64,000 bases of DNA from Streptomyces sp. NBC_00414 (GCF_036038375.1 NZ_CP107935.1:7564001-7628000), one strand, 5' to 3'. Counted from the stretch's first letter, positions 26,359 through 34,805 are shown. Translations and numbers: made by a program. The notes: a model not told the origin generated them from the sequence alone.

Positions 26359-26379
26359 ACGGTTGTCCGGATCAACCGT
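26359..26379. promoter_or_regulatory. Inverted repeat in the divergent promoter region
   Basis: ACGGTTG and CAACCGT (26359-26365, 26373-26379) form a perfect 7-bp inverted repeat around a TCCGGAT centre. The repeat is followed directly by ATAGGG. It lies in the 225-base gap between the giant helicase gene and the divergent beta-family gene, so it may be an operator for both; no regulator for it is evident. Confidence 0.45.
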
Positions 26380-26525
26380 ATAGGGAGCGTCTGACAGCGT
26401 CTTACGAATCACGGCTCACATGAGCGCCCATGGCCGGAATCGCCCTCTTTCGTCACCGAGCGTTCCCGTTCACCCTTCAAGCAGGGGCGATACGGCGAGC
26501 ACAGCGGGTTCGAGGGGGAACCGCG

Positions 26526-27644
26526 ATGGTCGAGCCGATCTACGTACCGGTGCTGCCCGCGAGGCAGAGCGCCTGGAGCGCGTACGGGCAACTGCATCTC
26601 CACGTACGACGACGGGTCGCGCCGCTGTGGACCGTCATGCCGCACGTCGGGCGGGAACGCATACGGGGCGAGCGGCCCGCCCCCGAACCGGACGGCGACC
26701 GGAGTGCGCTCGACCGCTGGCTCACCCGGCATGCCGACCGGCTGATCACTGCGACGGACGGAACGAACGGGTGGGTGGACGCCGTTCACGTCGAGGCAGG
26801 CACGTCAGGGGCGGCCGTCGCCCTGTGGCGGCTGACGACCCGGAGCGGTCTGCGGCTGGTGACCGGCCCCGAACGGCACCCCACTCTCCAGCGCTACACG
26901 GCGGACCTCGCCGTACTGAGCGGGCGCGGCATCGGCATACGCGTGCTGGTCGATGCCCCTTCGGACCAGCCTCGCGCCGCGGAGTTGTCGGACATGATGG
27001 ACCGGCTCGTCCTGCCTCCCGAACGGACCGATCTCATTCTGGACATGGGCGCGGCCGTGGACTCCGTGGAGGCCGGAAAGGCACTCGATCTCCTGGGCGG
27101 GCTCGTTCCCTGGCGCACGATAGTCCTGACGTCCGGCGCCTTCCCCCGGTGGAACGACAGCCCGGGCAGGGAGTCCACCCGTGTCGGCCGACGCCGGGAC
27201 CGTCAGCTCTACCAGGAAGTACGCGCGGCCCGCCCCGGCTTCCCGAGGAACGTGGTCTACGGGGACTACTCGGTGGAGCACCCCTTCAGCGCGAACACCG
27301 CTTTCGTGAACGACAGGCGCCCTCCGTGGAGCCTGATGCGCTACACCACGCAGGACGGCTTCCTCATCGGGCAGGCGCCGACCAGGGACTCCGGCGGTGT
27401 TCGCGGCGCCGATCGCGTCGACCGCGTCCGCGCCACGGCCCGCTGGATCACGGAGTCCGACGCATTCCGCGGCGCCGGATACGGCGACGGCGAGGCCTGG
27501 TTGTCCGCGTGCGCGCACGGTGAGGGTGCCAAGGGGTCGGGCAGCGCGGAGACGTGGATCAGGATGGGGCACATTCAGCACATGGACTTCGTCGTGAAAC
27601 AGCTCGGTGAGGAGTCCGCGACGGCAGGATCAGGGAGGAGATGA
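26526..27644 (+). CDS. Beta family protein (phage T4 beta-like)
   Basis: A 372-residue protein that I recognise as the 'beta family' (Pfam Beta_protein, named after phage T4 beta). Landmarks are YVPVLPARQSAWSAYGQLH at the N-terminus (residues 4-22), DLILDMGAAVDSVEAGKALD in the middle, TIVLTSGAFPRW, VVYGDYSVEHPF, and near the C-terminus WITESDAFRGAGYGDGEAWL. The molecular function of the family is not established. In bacteria, members are often found in accessory and defence contexts. The ATG at 26526 follows GGGGGA. It is divergent from the giant helicase gene and is followed 27 bases later by a membrane-protein gene in the same direction. Confidence 0.75.
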   Translation: MVEPIYVPVLPARQSAWSAYGQLHLHVRRRVAPLWTVMPHVGRERIRGERPAPEPDGDRSALDRWLTRHADRLITATDGTNGWVDAVHVEAGTSGAAVALWRLTTRSGLRLVTGPERHPTLQRYTADLAVLSGRGIGIRVLVDAPSDQPRAAELSDMMDRLVLPPERTDLILDMGAAVDSVEAGKALDLLGGLVPWRTIVLTSGAFPRWNDSPGRESTRVGRRRDRQLYQEVRAARPGFPRNVVYGDYSVEHPFSANTAFVNDRRPPWSLMRYTTQDGFLIGQAPTRDSGGVRGADRVDRVRATARWITESDAFRGAGYGDGEAWLSACAHGEGAKGSGSAETWIRMGHIQHMDFVVKQLGEESATAGSGRR

Positions 27645-27671
27645 GAGCGAATCGTATGGAGGGGGCACGCC

Positions 27672-29261
27672 GTGCGTGTTCAGTACGACCAACGAGCGTT
27701 GGCACTCGTCGAAGTAGTGGGTGCGCAGCGGGACTGGGACCGGGCCGAGGCCGAGTTCGAACGGCGTGGGTGGCCGGTCGTGAGGTCGTTCGCACGAGGT
27801 GCCGACGTGACGGAGGGAGTGCTGACGCCGGATGACGCCTCGCGTCTGTACTGCGTCGAGGTGCATCTGTTCGGCGCGCGCAACAGCAGGACGGTGGGAG
27901 CGGCGGTCTGGCGGGTGCAACGGCTGGCGAGGACGGCCAAGCTGGAGATGTATGTCAGGCGCTGCGATGTGCTGGACACGGACCGGGAGCAGCTCACCGA
28001 ATGGGAGGCCCATACCGTTGGGCATCGCCCGCCCCTGCGACCGCCCCGGCCCGCGCCCGGCCTGCGCGTGCGACTGCGGCGGAAGTGCGCGTTCGTACGG
28101 GCTCACGTGTCTGAGCGGAGAGGCCGCCACGACACGGGCACGTTCGTGACCGGTACGCCGTCGGAGGCCAGGAGGCTTGCGAGGATGGGCGTGCCGACGG
28201 GAGCACCGCCCCGCTCGGATGTCGACGTCCGAGCGCTCCAGGGACGGGAACACCACCATGTCGTCAAGAGACGTGAGGAGGACCTGAGCCGGAGGCATCA
28301 CCGGATTTTCGCCTGGCTGTTCGCCATGACGTTCTGCGCCGTCGTCGCAAGCCATCAGTCCGGCCCCCGGATGTGGGTGTGGTGTGTGCTCGCCGCGACC
28401 TGCCTCGCGGGAGGAGCGTGGAGCGGCAGCAGGATCTACCTTTCCGGCGGGCGAGGCTTGAGCGTTTTCACCGTTTTGGTGGCGGCGACAGTCCTCCTCG
28501 CGATGACACTCATCCCGGCCTCCTCCAAGGCCAGGGCGTGGACGCCGGGCCAGTTGGCCGTCCTCACCGCTGTCGTCATCACTTTGATCGGTGTCCGGCT
28601 TCTGATACGCCAGTGGACGTTGGGTGAGTGGCTGACCTGGGCGGCACCGCTCGTGTTCACCGTGCTGGTCTCCTTGGTCGTGGCGTCCGGGTCAGTGCTC
28701 CATACCTTGTACGCGGACGAGTTTGGCATCGACCCGGCGGACCTGGAGGTGCCAGGCATCTGGCAGGCGTTGGCGGCCGCCAAGCTGCTGAGCTTCCTGA
28801 GCCTGGCGCTGTTCGTACCGGCGGGCTGGGGCATCGCGAAACACGTGCACGCGTCCTTCCTCCGGCCCGCAGAGTATTTGAACGTGCCGCTGTATGTCCT
28901 GGTGCAGGCGATGGTGATCGGTCTGGTCGCGGTCCTCGCCGTGAACAACGCGAACGACGCGGCCACGGCTGTGAAAACGGCGGCCGAGAAGCACAAGAAC
29001 ACGCCACCCTATTTTGGCGTCGAGCCCGAGTGGACCTGCGTAGAGCCCACCGTCGCCAAAGCGCGATTGAACGTGCGGGGTGGTGAGCTGCATCCCGGAC
29101 GCCCCTACCTGTCGTTCGGAGTGGCCGGAGGCGATGTCGTTCTTTGGGACGCGGATGCCGCCGCGTCGTTCAAGGCGCCGATCGGCCAGCTGCGTCTGCT
29201 TCCGGCGAAGGACCCACGCGCGGCGTGCGGGTTTCCCACCCGGAAGTGGGAACAGCCCTAG
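27672..29261 (+). CDS. Multi-pass membrane protein of unknown function
   Basis: A 529-residue protein that I do not recognise. Residues 1-~205 are soluble, with basic patches. About seven transmembrane helices follow (roughly 210-440), for example IFAWLFAMTFCAVVAS, WVWCVLAATCLAGGAW, VFTVLVAATVLLAMTL, LAVLTAVVITLIGVRLL, LVFTVLVSLVVASG and LYVLVQAMVIGLVAVLAV. A C-terminal ~80-residue domain (WTCVEPTVAKARLNVRGG, VVLWDADAAASF, PRAACGF) has two Cys and probably lies outside the membrane. The GTG at 27672 is preceded by the end of the beta-family gene, suggesting one operon. A membrane-bound effector or a transport role is possible; neither is shown. Confidence 0.6.
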   Translation: MRVQYDQRALALVEVVGAQRDWDRAEAEFERRGWPVVRSFARGADVTEGVLTPDDASRLYCVEVHLFGARNSRTVGAAVWRVQRLARTAKLEMYVRRCDVLDTDREQLTEWEAHTVGHRPPLRPPRPAPGLRVRLRRKCAFVRAHVSERRGRHDTGTFVTGTPSEARRLARMGVPTGAPPRSDVDVRALQGREHHHVVKRREEDLSRRHHRIFAWLFAMTFCAVVASHQSGPRMWVWCVLAATCLAGGAWSGSRIYLSGGRGLSVFTVLVAATVLLAMTLIPASSKARAWTPGQLAVLTAVVITLIGVRLLIRQWTLGEWLTWAAPLVFTVLVSLVVASGSVLHTLYADEFGIDPADLEVPGIWQALAAAKLLSFLSLALFVPAGWGIAKHVHASFLRPAEYLNVPLYVLVQAMVIGLVAVLAVNNANDAATAVKTAAEKHKNTPPYFGVEPEWTCVEPTVAKARLNVRGGELHPGRPYLSFGVAGGDVVLWDADAAASFKAPIGQLRLLPAKDPRAACGFPTRKWEQP

Positions 29262-29347
29262 ACGCGACGGCCGCGCGCGGCGTTTCTTGGCGGTCGGTCT
29301 GCACGGAGCGCAGAATCTCCGCCAGGACGGGTCGGGGCGGGGCGCGG

Positions 29348-30289
29348 TCAGGACAGCCGGTCGCTGCCCGGTTTCGCGCCGATGAACGCCAGGCGGAACG
29401 TCATCCGTTCCGGGACCAGGCGGAAGTACAACCGCCCCTTGCCCGGTGTCATGCGGCCGTGCCAGGAGAAGGTGGCGGGGCGGCCGTCGAGGTCGGGGTC
29501 CGGGAAAGTGCAGAGGTGACGCCGGGACTGCGACTCGGGGGTGATGTGCGGGTTCTGCCAGTCGGGTTCGGGGGAACGGGCGAGGTCCCAGTGCTGGGCG
29601 GCCGTGGACTGGAGGTCGGCGAGGAGGTCGCGGGCGGCCCGGAACCATTTCGGGTCGAGGGCGCGCAGGTCCCGGTCGAAGCGGGGGAGCCGCTCCAGCG
29701 AGGGAAAGAATTCCGGCCAGGAGGACAGGAGCTGGGACGTGTCCGTGAGCGAGGCCAGTCCGGTGTCTCGTGCCCACGCCTCGTGTTCGTCGGCCTCTGC
29801 GGGAGTGGAGCAGTGGCGGACCCGGTCCTGGCTGGTCTCGATGTCGTCCTCGACGAGCTGGACGATGTCGACGTCGAGCCACGAGGTTGCCCATTTCTGG
29901 GTGACGGGGAGGCTGATGGCCATCCCGTCCATGAGGTGGGCGGCGCCGATACCGGACGCGCGCCTGCCGTCGTGGAAGTGTTCGACCTCGGACGGATCGT
30001 GTCCGGCTGCCTCCAGTACACCGCGCAGCGTGCCGGGCGCGCGGCTACGCAGACTGAGGATCAAGCGGTGCCGCTCCTTGTTGAGAGGTGTGGCGTTCAC
30101 CCACTGCTGGTAGAGGTAGCCGCGGGCGAGTTCGGCCTGAGGGAGCGGGCTCTCGGTGACGAGGGCGACCTCCTGCCAGGTCTTGAGCCGCTTCAGCGTG
30201 GCCACGAAGGCGGCCATGGCCTCGTCGACCCGTCTCGCCCCGCTGTCGGACTGGCAGGACAGTTCGTTCAGGAACAACGACAGCGGCAC
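29348..30289 (-). CDS. Hypothetical protein, third gene of a DUF262/ATPase operon
   Basis: A 313-residue protein with no family I can name. The first 200 residues are helical with many Leu (VPLSLFLNELSCQS, FVATLKRLKTWQEVALVTES, GYLYQQWVN). The C-terminus has HWDLARSPEPDWQNPHITPE, then FSWHGRMTPGKGRLYFRLVP and RLAFIGAKPG. Short C-terminal patterns like the last two occur in many defence-linked proteins and recall RelE-like folds, but this is only suggestive. The GTG at 30289 was chosen for its GGGGGAGGG ribosome-binding site. An ATG at 30394 in frame would overlap the ATPase gene by 34 bases. It lies 71 bases downstream of the ATPase gene. Confidence 0.65.
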   Translation of the reverse strand: MPLSLFLNELSCQSDSGARRVDEAMAAFVATLKRLKTWQEVALVTESPLPQAELARGYLYQQWVNATPLNKERHRLILSLRSRAPGTLRGVLEAAGHDPSEVEHFHDGRRASGIGAAHLMDGMAISLPVTQKWATSWLDVDIVQLVEDDIETSQDRVRHCSTPAEADEHEAWARDTGLASLTDTSQLLSSWPEFFPSLERLPRFDRDLRALDPKWFRAARDLLADLQSTAAQHWDLARSPEPDWQNPHITPESQSRRHLCTFPDPDLDGRPATFSWHGRMTPGKGRLYFRLVPERMTFRLAFIGAKPGSDRLS

Positions 30290-30360
30290 GTGGCCCTCCC
30301 CCGGAGGCGCGGATGTCGACGGTACGAACGTCGCGGGTACGGATGTCTGAGGTGCGGAGG

Positions 30361-31500
30361 TCAGTCGAGGAGCTGTTCCAGAGAGTTCTCCCACTCATCG
30401 AAGAAGCCCGGCGGCCAGTCCGAGAGGGTGCCGTCGTCGTGGATGCGTGGGGTGACGATCTCCGCCCGCAGCCCCTGACGGCGGAAGTAGTGCACAGCGG
30501 TGTCGGTGGCGGCGATGACCTGCTTCTTGACCGCGAGTCGAAGTCCGTTGAGGACGTGGTCCGAGTGCGTCTCCACGACGAGCTGGGCGCCAGCCGCTGC
30601 GGCGGCGGCCATGAGTGACGCCATCCGGGATTGCCCGCGTGGGTGGAGATGGGCTTCCGGGTTCTCCAGGAGGATCAGGCTGTTCGGCCCCGCGGTCAGG
30701 CATGCGACGACGATCGGCAGGGCGTAGGTGAGGCCGAAGCCGACGTTCGTCGGGCGGCGGCGGCCCGAGGATTCCAGACCGGCCGTGCCGTCGAAGCCGT
30801 AGCTGAGGCGGACGGAGTCGATGCCGGGGATCTCCGCCGCTTCGAGGTTCACCCCCGGGCACAGCTCCTGCATCCACGCCACCACGTGGTCCAGGAAGGT
30901 GCTGCCGCGGGCCTCTGGATGGCGCAGAGCCGCGGACATCATGGTGTCCTGGCCGTGGTGGCGCAGGTAGTTGACGGTGTGCTCGCCGCGCGCGCCGAGA
31001 AAACCGCGGGCGATGGCCTGCTGGTGGGACCGGGGGTAGCTGGTGGCCGGCACGATGCGGTCGGCTTTGAGGTACTGGAAGGAGCGGTTGAAGACCGACT
31101 CCACGTGCGGGACGGGCGAGGCCGTGTACAGGGGCAGCACGTCCTGCTCGGAGGCGTACAGCGCGGCCCAGCCGTGGTCCCTCCCGTCGCTCGTGCGGAA
31201 CCCGACACGGATCAGTGGAGCGGGCAGGTTCGGCATACGCACGAAATCCTCGTGGAGTACGTCCTGCCCGGTGCCGAGTTCCAGCAGCTCGCCGTTGAGG
31301 AGGAACCCTCCCTGCTCCTCCGACTGCCCGTCGGCGGAGAACAGGGTGGACGCGTCGTACGACTGCCGCAGCAGGACCAGTGCCTGGAGGACCGAGCTCT
31401 TGCCGGACGAGTTGAGACCCGTGAGCAGGGTGACCGGGGCCAGCGGGATCTCGGCCGACCGGAACGCCTTGAAGTTGGTCAGCGCCAACTGCTCGATCAC
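30361..31500 (-). CDS. AAA/SMC-like ATPase (OLD/DUF3696 type)
   Basis: A 379-residue ABC/SMC-type ATPase. The Walker A is VTLLTGLNSSGKSSVLQALV (about residues 22-41). The N-terminus IEQLALTNFKAFRSAEIPL is typical of RecF/OLD-like proteins. Near the C-terminus come LILLENPEAHLHPRGQSRMA (Walker B plus the H-x-H-P-x-x-Q signature) and QLVVETHSDHVLNGLRLAVK (the D-loop/ETHSD motif). No TOPRIM nuclease domain follows, and the length matches DUF3696 ATPases. Its GTG start lies three bases after the DUF262 stop, so coupling is tight. It probably senses or remodels nucleic acid or a protein complex for the DUF262 partner. Confidence 0.9.
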   Translation of the reverse strand: MIEQLALTNFKAFRSAEIPLAPVTLLTGLNSSGKSSVLQALVLLRQSYDASTLFSADGQSEEQGGFLLNGELLELGTGQDVLHEDFVRMPNLPAPLIRVGFRTSDGRDHGWAALYASEQDVLPLYTASPVPHVESVFNRSFQYLKADRIVPATSYPRSHQQAIARGFLGARGEHTVNYLRHHGQDTMMSAALRHPEARGSTFLDHVVAWMQELCPGVNLEAAEIPGIDSVRLSYGFDGTAGLESSGRRRPTNVGFGLTYALPIVVACLTAGPNSLILLENPEAHLHPRGQSRMASLMAAAAAAGAQLVVETHSDHVLNGLRLAVKKQVIAATDTAVHYFRRQGLRAEIVTPRIHDDGTLSDWPPGFFDEWENSLEQLLD

Positions 31501-31503
31501 TGT

Positions 31504-32808
31504 TCAACTGCCCCCGTCGCCGTCCAGGACGTTCCTGAAGAGGTCGCGCACCTTGGAAAACCGCGTGTGGACCTTGGCGCGGTCGCCGGTGCCGACGGAC
31601 ACCGCGCGCTCGAAGTCCACGTCGGTCATAAGCTGTTGATAACCCACGGTCACGTTCTCGCGGGACGCTACCAGTGCCGCACGCTCCTCGGCGTCGAGTT
31701 CGGACAGGTTGACCGTCACCGACTCGAAGAGGGCCTTGTTGACGGGATTGCGCCATTCCTGGTCCGGATACAGCTTCCGGAAGGCGTGCTTGCCGAAGAT
31801 GTCCTCGGCAGTGGTCATGGCCCGTTCGAAGTGAGCCGCGAGTGACGTCCGAGCCTTTTCGGGCATGCGGTTTATGGTGCGCATCGCGTGCGCGAGAAAC
31901 TGGTCGAAGTCCTGGTACCTGAAGTCGTCGGGTGCCGTGAGCATGAAGGCCAGGGCACGCAGCACCATCTCCCTGTCCGCCATGCGCGCGGTGCCTACGC
32001 TGCCGCTGGTCGCCGACAGGAATTCGGGTGACTCTGCCAGCGACGACAGCAGGGCGCGAGCCGGCCCCGGAATCAGCGCGTGCCGGATCTCCTGGCGGGT
32101 GAGCGGCAGACCACCCGTGTTGATCCGGGCGAAGATGTTGAACTTCACCTCGTCCGGAGTGCCTGGCCGGATGACGTGCACGACGACCTGTGTTTCGTTG
32201 AGCCGGATCTGCAGCCGCCCGGTGAGATCCTCGTACCCTTTCCCCTCGAACTCCTTCTTCAGGTACTCAAGGCCGCGCAGCCGCAACGGACCGGCGTTGA
32301 TGCCCGCGACCTCGGCGAGCGCGTCGGGAGCGATGAAGCGGGCGATGGCCGTGAGCCGCTGAATGCCGTCCACGATGGCCCAGGAGCTGTCCTGCGCCCA
32401 GGAACTGTCGTCCAGCTCCGCCGCGTAGAAGGACGGGATCGGGATGCGCAGCAGGAGCGACTCGATCAGCCGGCTCTGCTGTTCGTCCGACCAGATCCCC
32501 GCGCGCCGCTGGAAGTCGGGCGCGAGGTCGATCATGCCGTTGCTCAGCCGGGACATGAGCAGGTTGATGGTGGGGTTGCTGGTCTGGATTTCGATCTTGG
32601 ACGGGTCGTACGGCGCGGTGATGCCGTCCGACTCGTCCTCGTCCTCGGAGCCCAGCAGTTCTAGCTCGACGTCGGTGCCCCGGCCGTCGGCTCCCACCTC
32701 GACCCGGAACGCACCGCTTTCCTCAGCGGCGTCGTCCATGTACCGGCTGAACAACGACGCATGGTCCCGGCCGGCCTTACGGCTGCCGGTGCTGTCCTCC
32801 TGTGGCAT
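31504..32808 (-). CDS. DUF262 (GmrS/ParB-like) domain protein without DUF1524
   Basis: A 434-residue protein. The DUF262 domain (about residues 60-260) shows SNPTINLLMSRLSNGMIDLA, FQRRAGIWSDEQQSRLIESL, the family's diagnostic VDGIQRLTAIARF (usually DGQQR) and FNIFARINTGGLPLTRQEIR. DUF262 proteins include the GmrS half of GmrSD type IV restriction enzymes, which have NTPase-type chemistry. The HNH/DUF1524 nuclease half is absent here. The ATG at 32808 (MPQEDSTGSRKAG) was chosen over a longer frame because GAGGAC lies upstream. First gene of a three-gene operon with the ATPase and the unknown protein. Confidence 0.9.
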   Translation of the reverse strand: MPQEDSTGSRKAGRDHASLFSRYMDDAAEESGAFRVEVGADGRGTDVELELLGSEDEDESDGITAPYDPSKIEIQTSNPTINLLMSRLSNGMIDLAPDFQRRAGIWSDEQQSRLIESLLLRIPIPSFYAAELDDSSWAQDSSWAIVDGIQRLTAIARFIAPDALAEVAGINAGPLRLRGLEYLKKEFEGKGYEDLTGRLQIRLNETQVVVHVIRPGTPDEVKFNIFARINTGGLPLTRQEIRHALIPGPARALLSSLAESPEFLSATSGSVGTARMADREMVLRALAFMLTAPDDFRYQDFDQFLAHAMRTINRMPEKARTSLAAHFERAMTTAEDIFGKHAFRKLYPDQEWRNPVNKALFESVTVNLSELDAEERAALVASRENVTVGYQQLMTDVDFERAVSVGTGDRAKVHTRFSKVRDLFRNVLDGDGGS

Positions 32809-32891
32809 GTGTCCTCGTGCCTCGTTCCGTGTCCGGCATGACCCGTGGTGTTGGGTCCCGATTCTGCCCGACATGTGTCCGGGACGGGGTA

Positions 32892-33092
32892 TCAGGCGGC
32901 TTGCTGCCGGGGGACGGGGGAGACGTGGTGGACGAAGAGGTGCCAGGCGGACCGGGAGAGGAGCAGGGTGGGGCCAGCGGGTCGCTTCGAGTCCCGGATA
33001 AGGACGGAGGAAGCGGTCTGTGTGACTTCGATGCAATCATCCGAAGGGGAGCCGCTGTGAGTGCTTTTGTGCCAGACCGGTGAGGCGCCCAA
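32892..33092 (-). CDS. DUF397 protein (Scr2-like partner of the XRE regulator)
   Basis: A 66-residue DUF397 protein: VWHKSTHSGSPSDDCIEVTQ, then SSVLIRDSKRPAGP, the usual W-x-K-S-x-x-S ... C-V/I-E-V ... V-x-x-R-D-S-K pattern. The start is chosen as TTG at 33092 because a perfect GAGGAGGG lies four bases upstream. An ATG at 33263 in the same frame would add 57 unlike residues. In S. coelicolor, Scr1 (XRE) and Scr2 (DUF397) act as a linked pair. Here the gene lies 201 bases after its XRE gene, an unusually large gap for these pairs. It is followed by the DUF262 operon. Confidence 0.82.
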   Translation of the reverse strand: MGASPVWHKSTHSGSPSDDCIEVTQTASSVLIRDSKRPAGPTLLLSRSAWHLFVHHVSPVPRQQAA

Positions 33093-33293
33093 AGAACCCT
33101 CCTCGAACCATGGCCGAGGGAGGGATCCGGCATGTGGCTCGGACCGTCCCGCCGGTGTGGTGGTGCCGGTGCACAGGCGGACAGCACCATTTCCAGAGTA
33201 ACAACGGCTGTTGGGAAGGTGAACGGTCCGAATCACGCCAAGGTTCGCCGATGCGAAGGGCATCGACGTTCGTGGGCAGTGATATGGGGGTGC

Positions 33294-34199
33294 CTATTGT
33301 TCCTGGGGTGGCTCCAACAGGGCGGCCAGGTCGTCGACACCGCCGTCCATGCGCTGGATGAGGCGGGTGGTCAGGGTGTCCATGTTGCCCTTGATGCTCA
33401 GGTCCTCAAGCTGCCAGAACAGTTCGAGGTGACGTCGCGTCTCCTCGGGCCTGATGGCTTCGGTGGTACTGCCGCGCGGGTTTTCGAGGTACAGGGTCTC
33501 GGCCATGTCTTCGCTGGCGAATTCGAAGAGGGTGAACGGGCCTTGGAGGCCGACGTGGGCGCCCGCCGTGTAGGGGATGACCATGAGCGTGACCTTGGGA
33601 TGCCGGGACACCTCGGCCAGGCGCTGGAGCTGGGCGCGCATGACGCCGCGACCGCCGACCTGACGGTGCAGGACGGACTCGTCGAGGATGAAGAACAGCT
33701 CCGGGCAGTTGTCGCTCTGCAGGAGATCCTGGCGCGACAGCTGAGCCTCCAGCATGCGCTCCTCTGTTTCGCTGAGAGTGGTGGTGCTGCCGTACGCGAC
33801 GGCGATGGCCCGTGCGTACTCCTCGGTCTGCAGCAGTCGAGGCATCTGGAGGGAGTTGAAGTACCGGGCGGTTGAGGCCGAGGCCTCCAGGGCGAGGAAC
33901 TGGAGGAACTCGCCCTTGAAGACGTCCCGGTACTCGGCGAAGGGTAGTTTGCGGCTGCCGCGTGCCAGTTCGAGCAGAGATTCGATGCGGCGCCGGTCGC
34001 TGATGCCGTAGGTGCTCAGGAGGGGCCTGAGGTCGTTGATCGAGATGCTGACCTCGCCGGACTCGATCCGCAGCAACTTGGACGGAGACCACTCCATCTC
34101 CTTCGCTACCTGTCGCTGTGTCAGGCCAGCACTTGCGCGCGCCCTGCGCAGCTCGTTACGAAGCTTGAACCGCTGCTCGGCGGCACTTGGCGCGCTCAT
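33294..34199 (-). CDS. XRE-family regulator, Scr1/DUF5753 type
   Basis: A 301-residue regulator. The N-terminal helix-turn-helix (about 12-70) reads LRRARASAGLTQRQVAKEME then WSPSKLLRIESGEVSISIND. The C-terminal DUF5753 domain includes MPRLLQTEEYARAIAVAYG, LSRQDLLQSDNCPELFFILD, ESVLHRQVGGRGVMRAQLQR, LMVIPYTAGAHVGLQGPFTL and VYLEN-like LYLENPRG. The class controls development or antibiotic traits in Streptomyces together with its DUF397 partner. GGAGGT precedes the ATG at 34199. Its GC content looks lower than that of the flanking core genes, in keeping with transfer. Confidence 0.9.
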   Translation of the reverse strand: MSAPSAAEQRFKLRNELRRARASAGLTQRQVAKEMEWSPSKLLRIESGEVSISINDLRPLLSTYGISDRRRIESLLELARGSRKLPFAEYRDVFKGEFLQFLALEASASTARYFNSLQMPRLLQTEEYARAIAVAYGSTTTLSETEERMLEAQLSRQDLLQSDNCPELFFILDESVLHRQVGGRGVMRAQLQRLAEVSRHPKVTLMVIPYTAGAHVGLQGPFTLFEFASEDMAETLYLENPRGSTTEAIRPEETRRHLELFWQLEDLSIKGNMDTLTTRLIQRMDGGVDDLAALLEPPQEQ

Positions 34200-34644
34200 G
34201 ATTAGCTCTACCTCCTATTGCCAGATTCATTCTGCAACATAGCAGATTGCTTAGCGCCGAGCTGGAAGCTAGCCATCGGGAAGAGGTCTGCATTGTTGGT
34301 GCAGGTGCAGGGAGTGCCTGGTGGGAGAGTTAGCTTTAAGGAAGTGTCTATCAGCTATGTAGCAAGTTGACGCCTGCCCGTTCGATAGGTCCAGATAGTG
34401 TGATGATTTATGCATGCACCCTATACCTGGACTGGACAAGCCGCTACATTGCGGATAGGTGAACCACGCCTGAATGCCCCTTCCGGAGCAAGGAGGGTCG
34501 AGCCGCAGGAGCGGCCGGGGCATGTCGGTTCGTGCGCGACAGCAACTCTTCCTGTCTTTGGCGGCGGTCACACCATGGTTCGCGGGTAGCCGCGGCGTCC
34601 ACGACCTACGTGGGCCGGTGTGTCGAGAGGGAGAGGAGGGAGCT
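34200..34644. other. AT-richer intergenic region between two defence-like modules
   Basis: This 445-base stretch is clearly lower in GC than its surroundings, for example around 34321-34420. I see no convincing gene on either strand. It must hold the promoter of the XRE gene reading left, and it contains a candidate promoter reading right toward the short membrane peptide. Confidence 0.5.
34433..34461 (+). promoter_or_regulatory. Candidate promoter for the short membrane peptide gene
   Basis: TGGACA (34433-34438) and TAGGTG (34456-34461) are spaced by 17 bases. This is close to the vegetative consensus used in Streptomyces. The next gene in this direction is the peptide gene at 34645. Confidence 0.35.
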
Positions 34645-34773
34645 GTGAAACAGGAGCCGGTGCCGGGGCGCCGTCGCATCATGCTGAACAGGGTCGCGAT
34701 GGCGGCCCAGGTGGCGAGTATCGCCCTGGCGATCGTCAGGATCGTCAGGGAGTGGATCTTGCCCAACGTGTGA
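34645..34773 (+). CDS. 42-residue single-pass membrane peptide
   Basis: The peptide runs VKQEPVPGRRRIMLNRVAMA, then AQVASIALAIVRIVREWILP and NV: a basic N-terminus and one amphipathic or transmembrane helix with basic residues. AGGAGGGAG lies just upstream of the GTG at 34645, and a strong hairpin terminator follows seven bases after the stop. These three signals make a real gene likely. I know no homologue. Its size and charge resemble small hydrophobic toxin peptides or phage-type membrane peptides, but no antitoxin RNA was identified. Confidence 0.55.
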   Translation: MKQEPVPGRRRIMLNRVAMAAQVASIALAIVRIVREWILPNV

Positions 34774-34780
34774 CAGCAGT

Positions 34781-34805
34781 AGACCCCGGCTGAGGGCCGG
34801 GGTCT
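34781..34805 (+). terminator. Intrinsic terminator after the short peptide gene
   Basis: AGACCCCGGC (34781-34790) pairs fully with GCCGGGGTCT (34796-34805) across a five-base loop, seven bases after the peptide stop codon. Confidence 0.8.
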
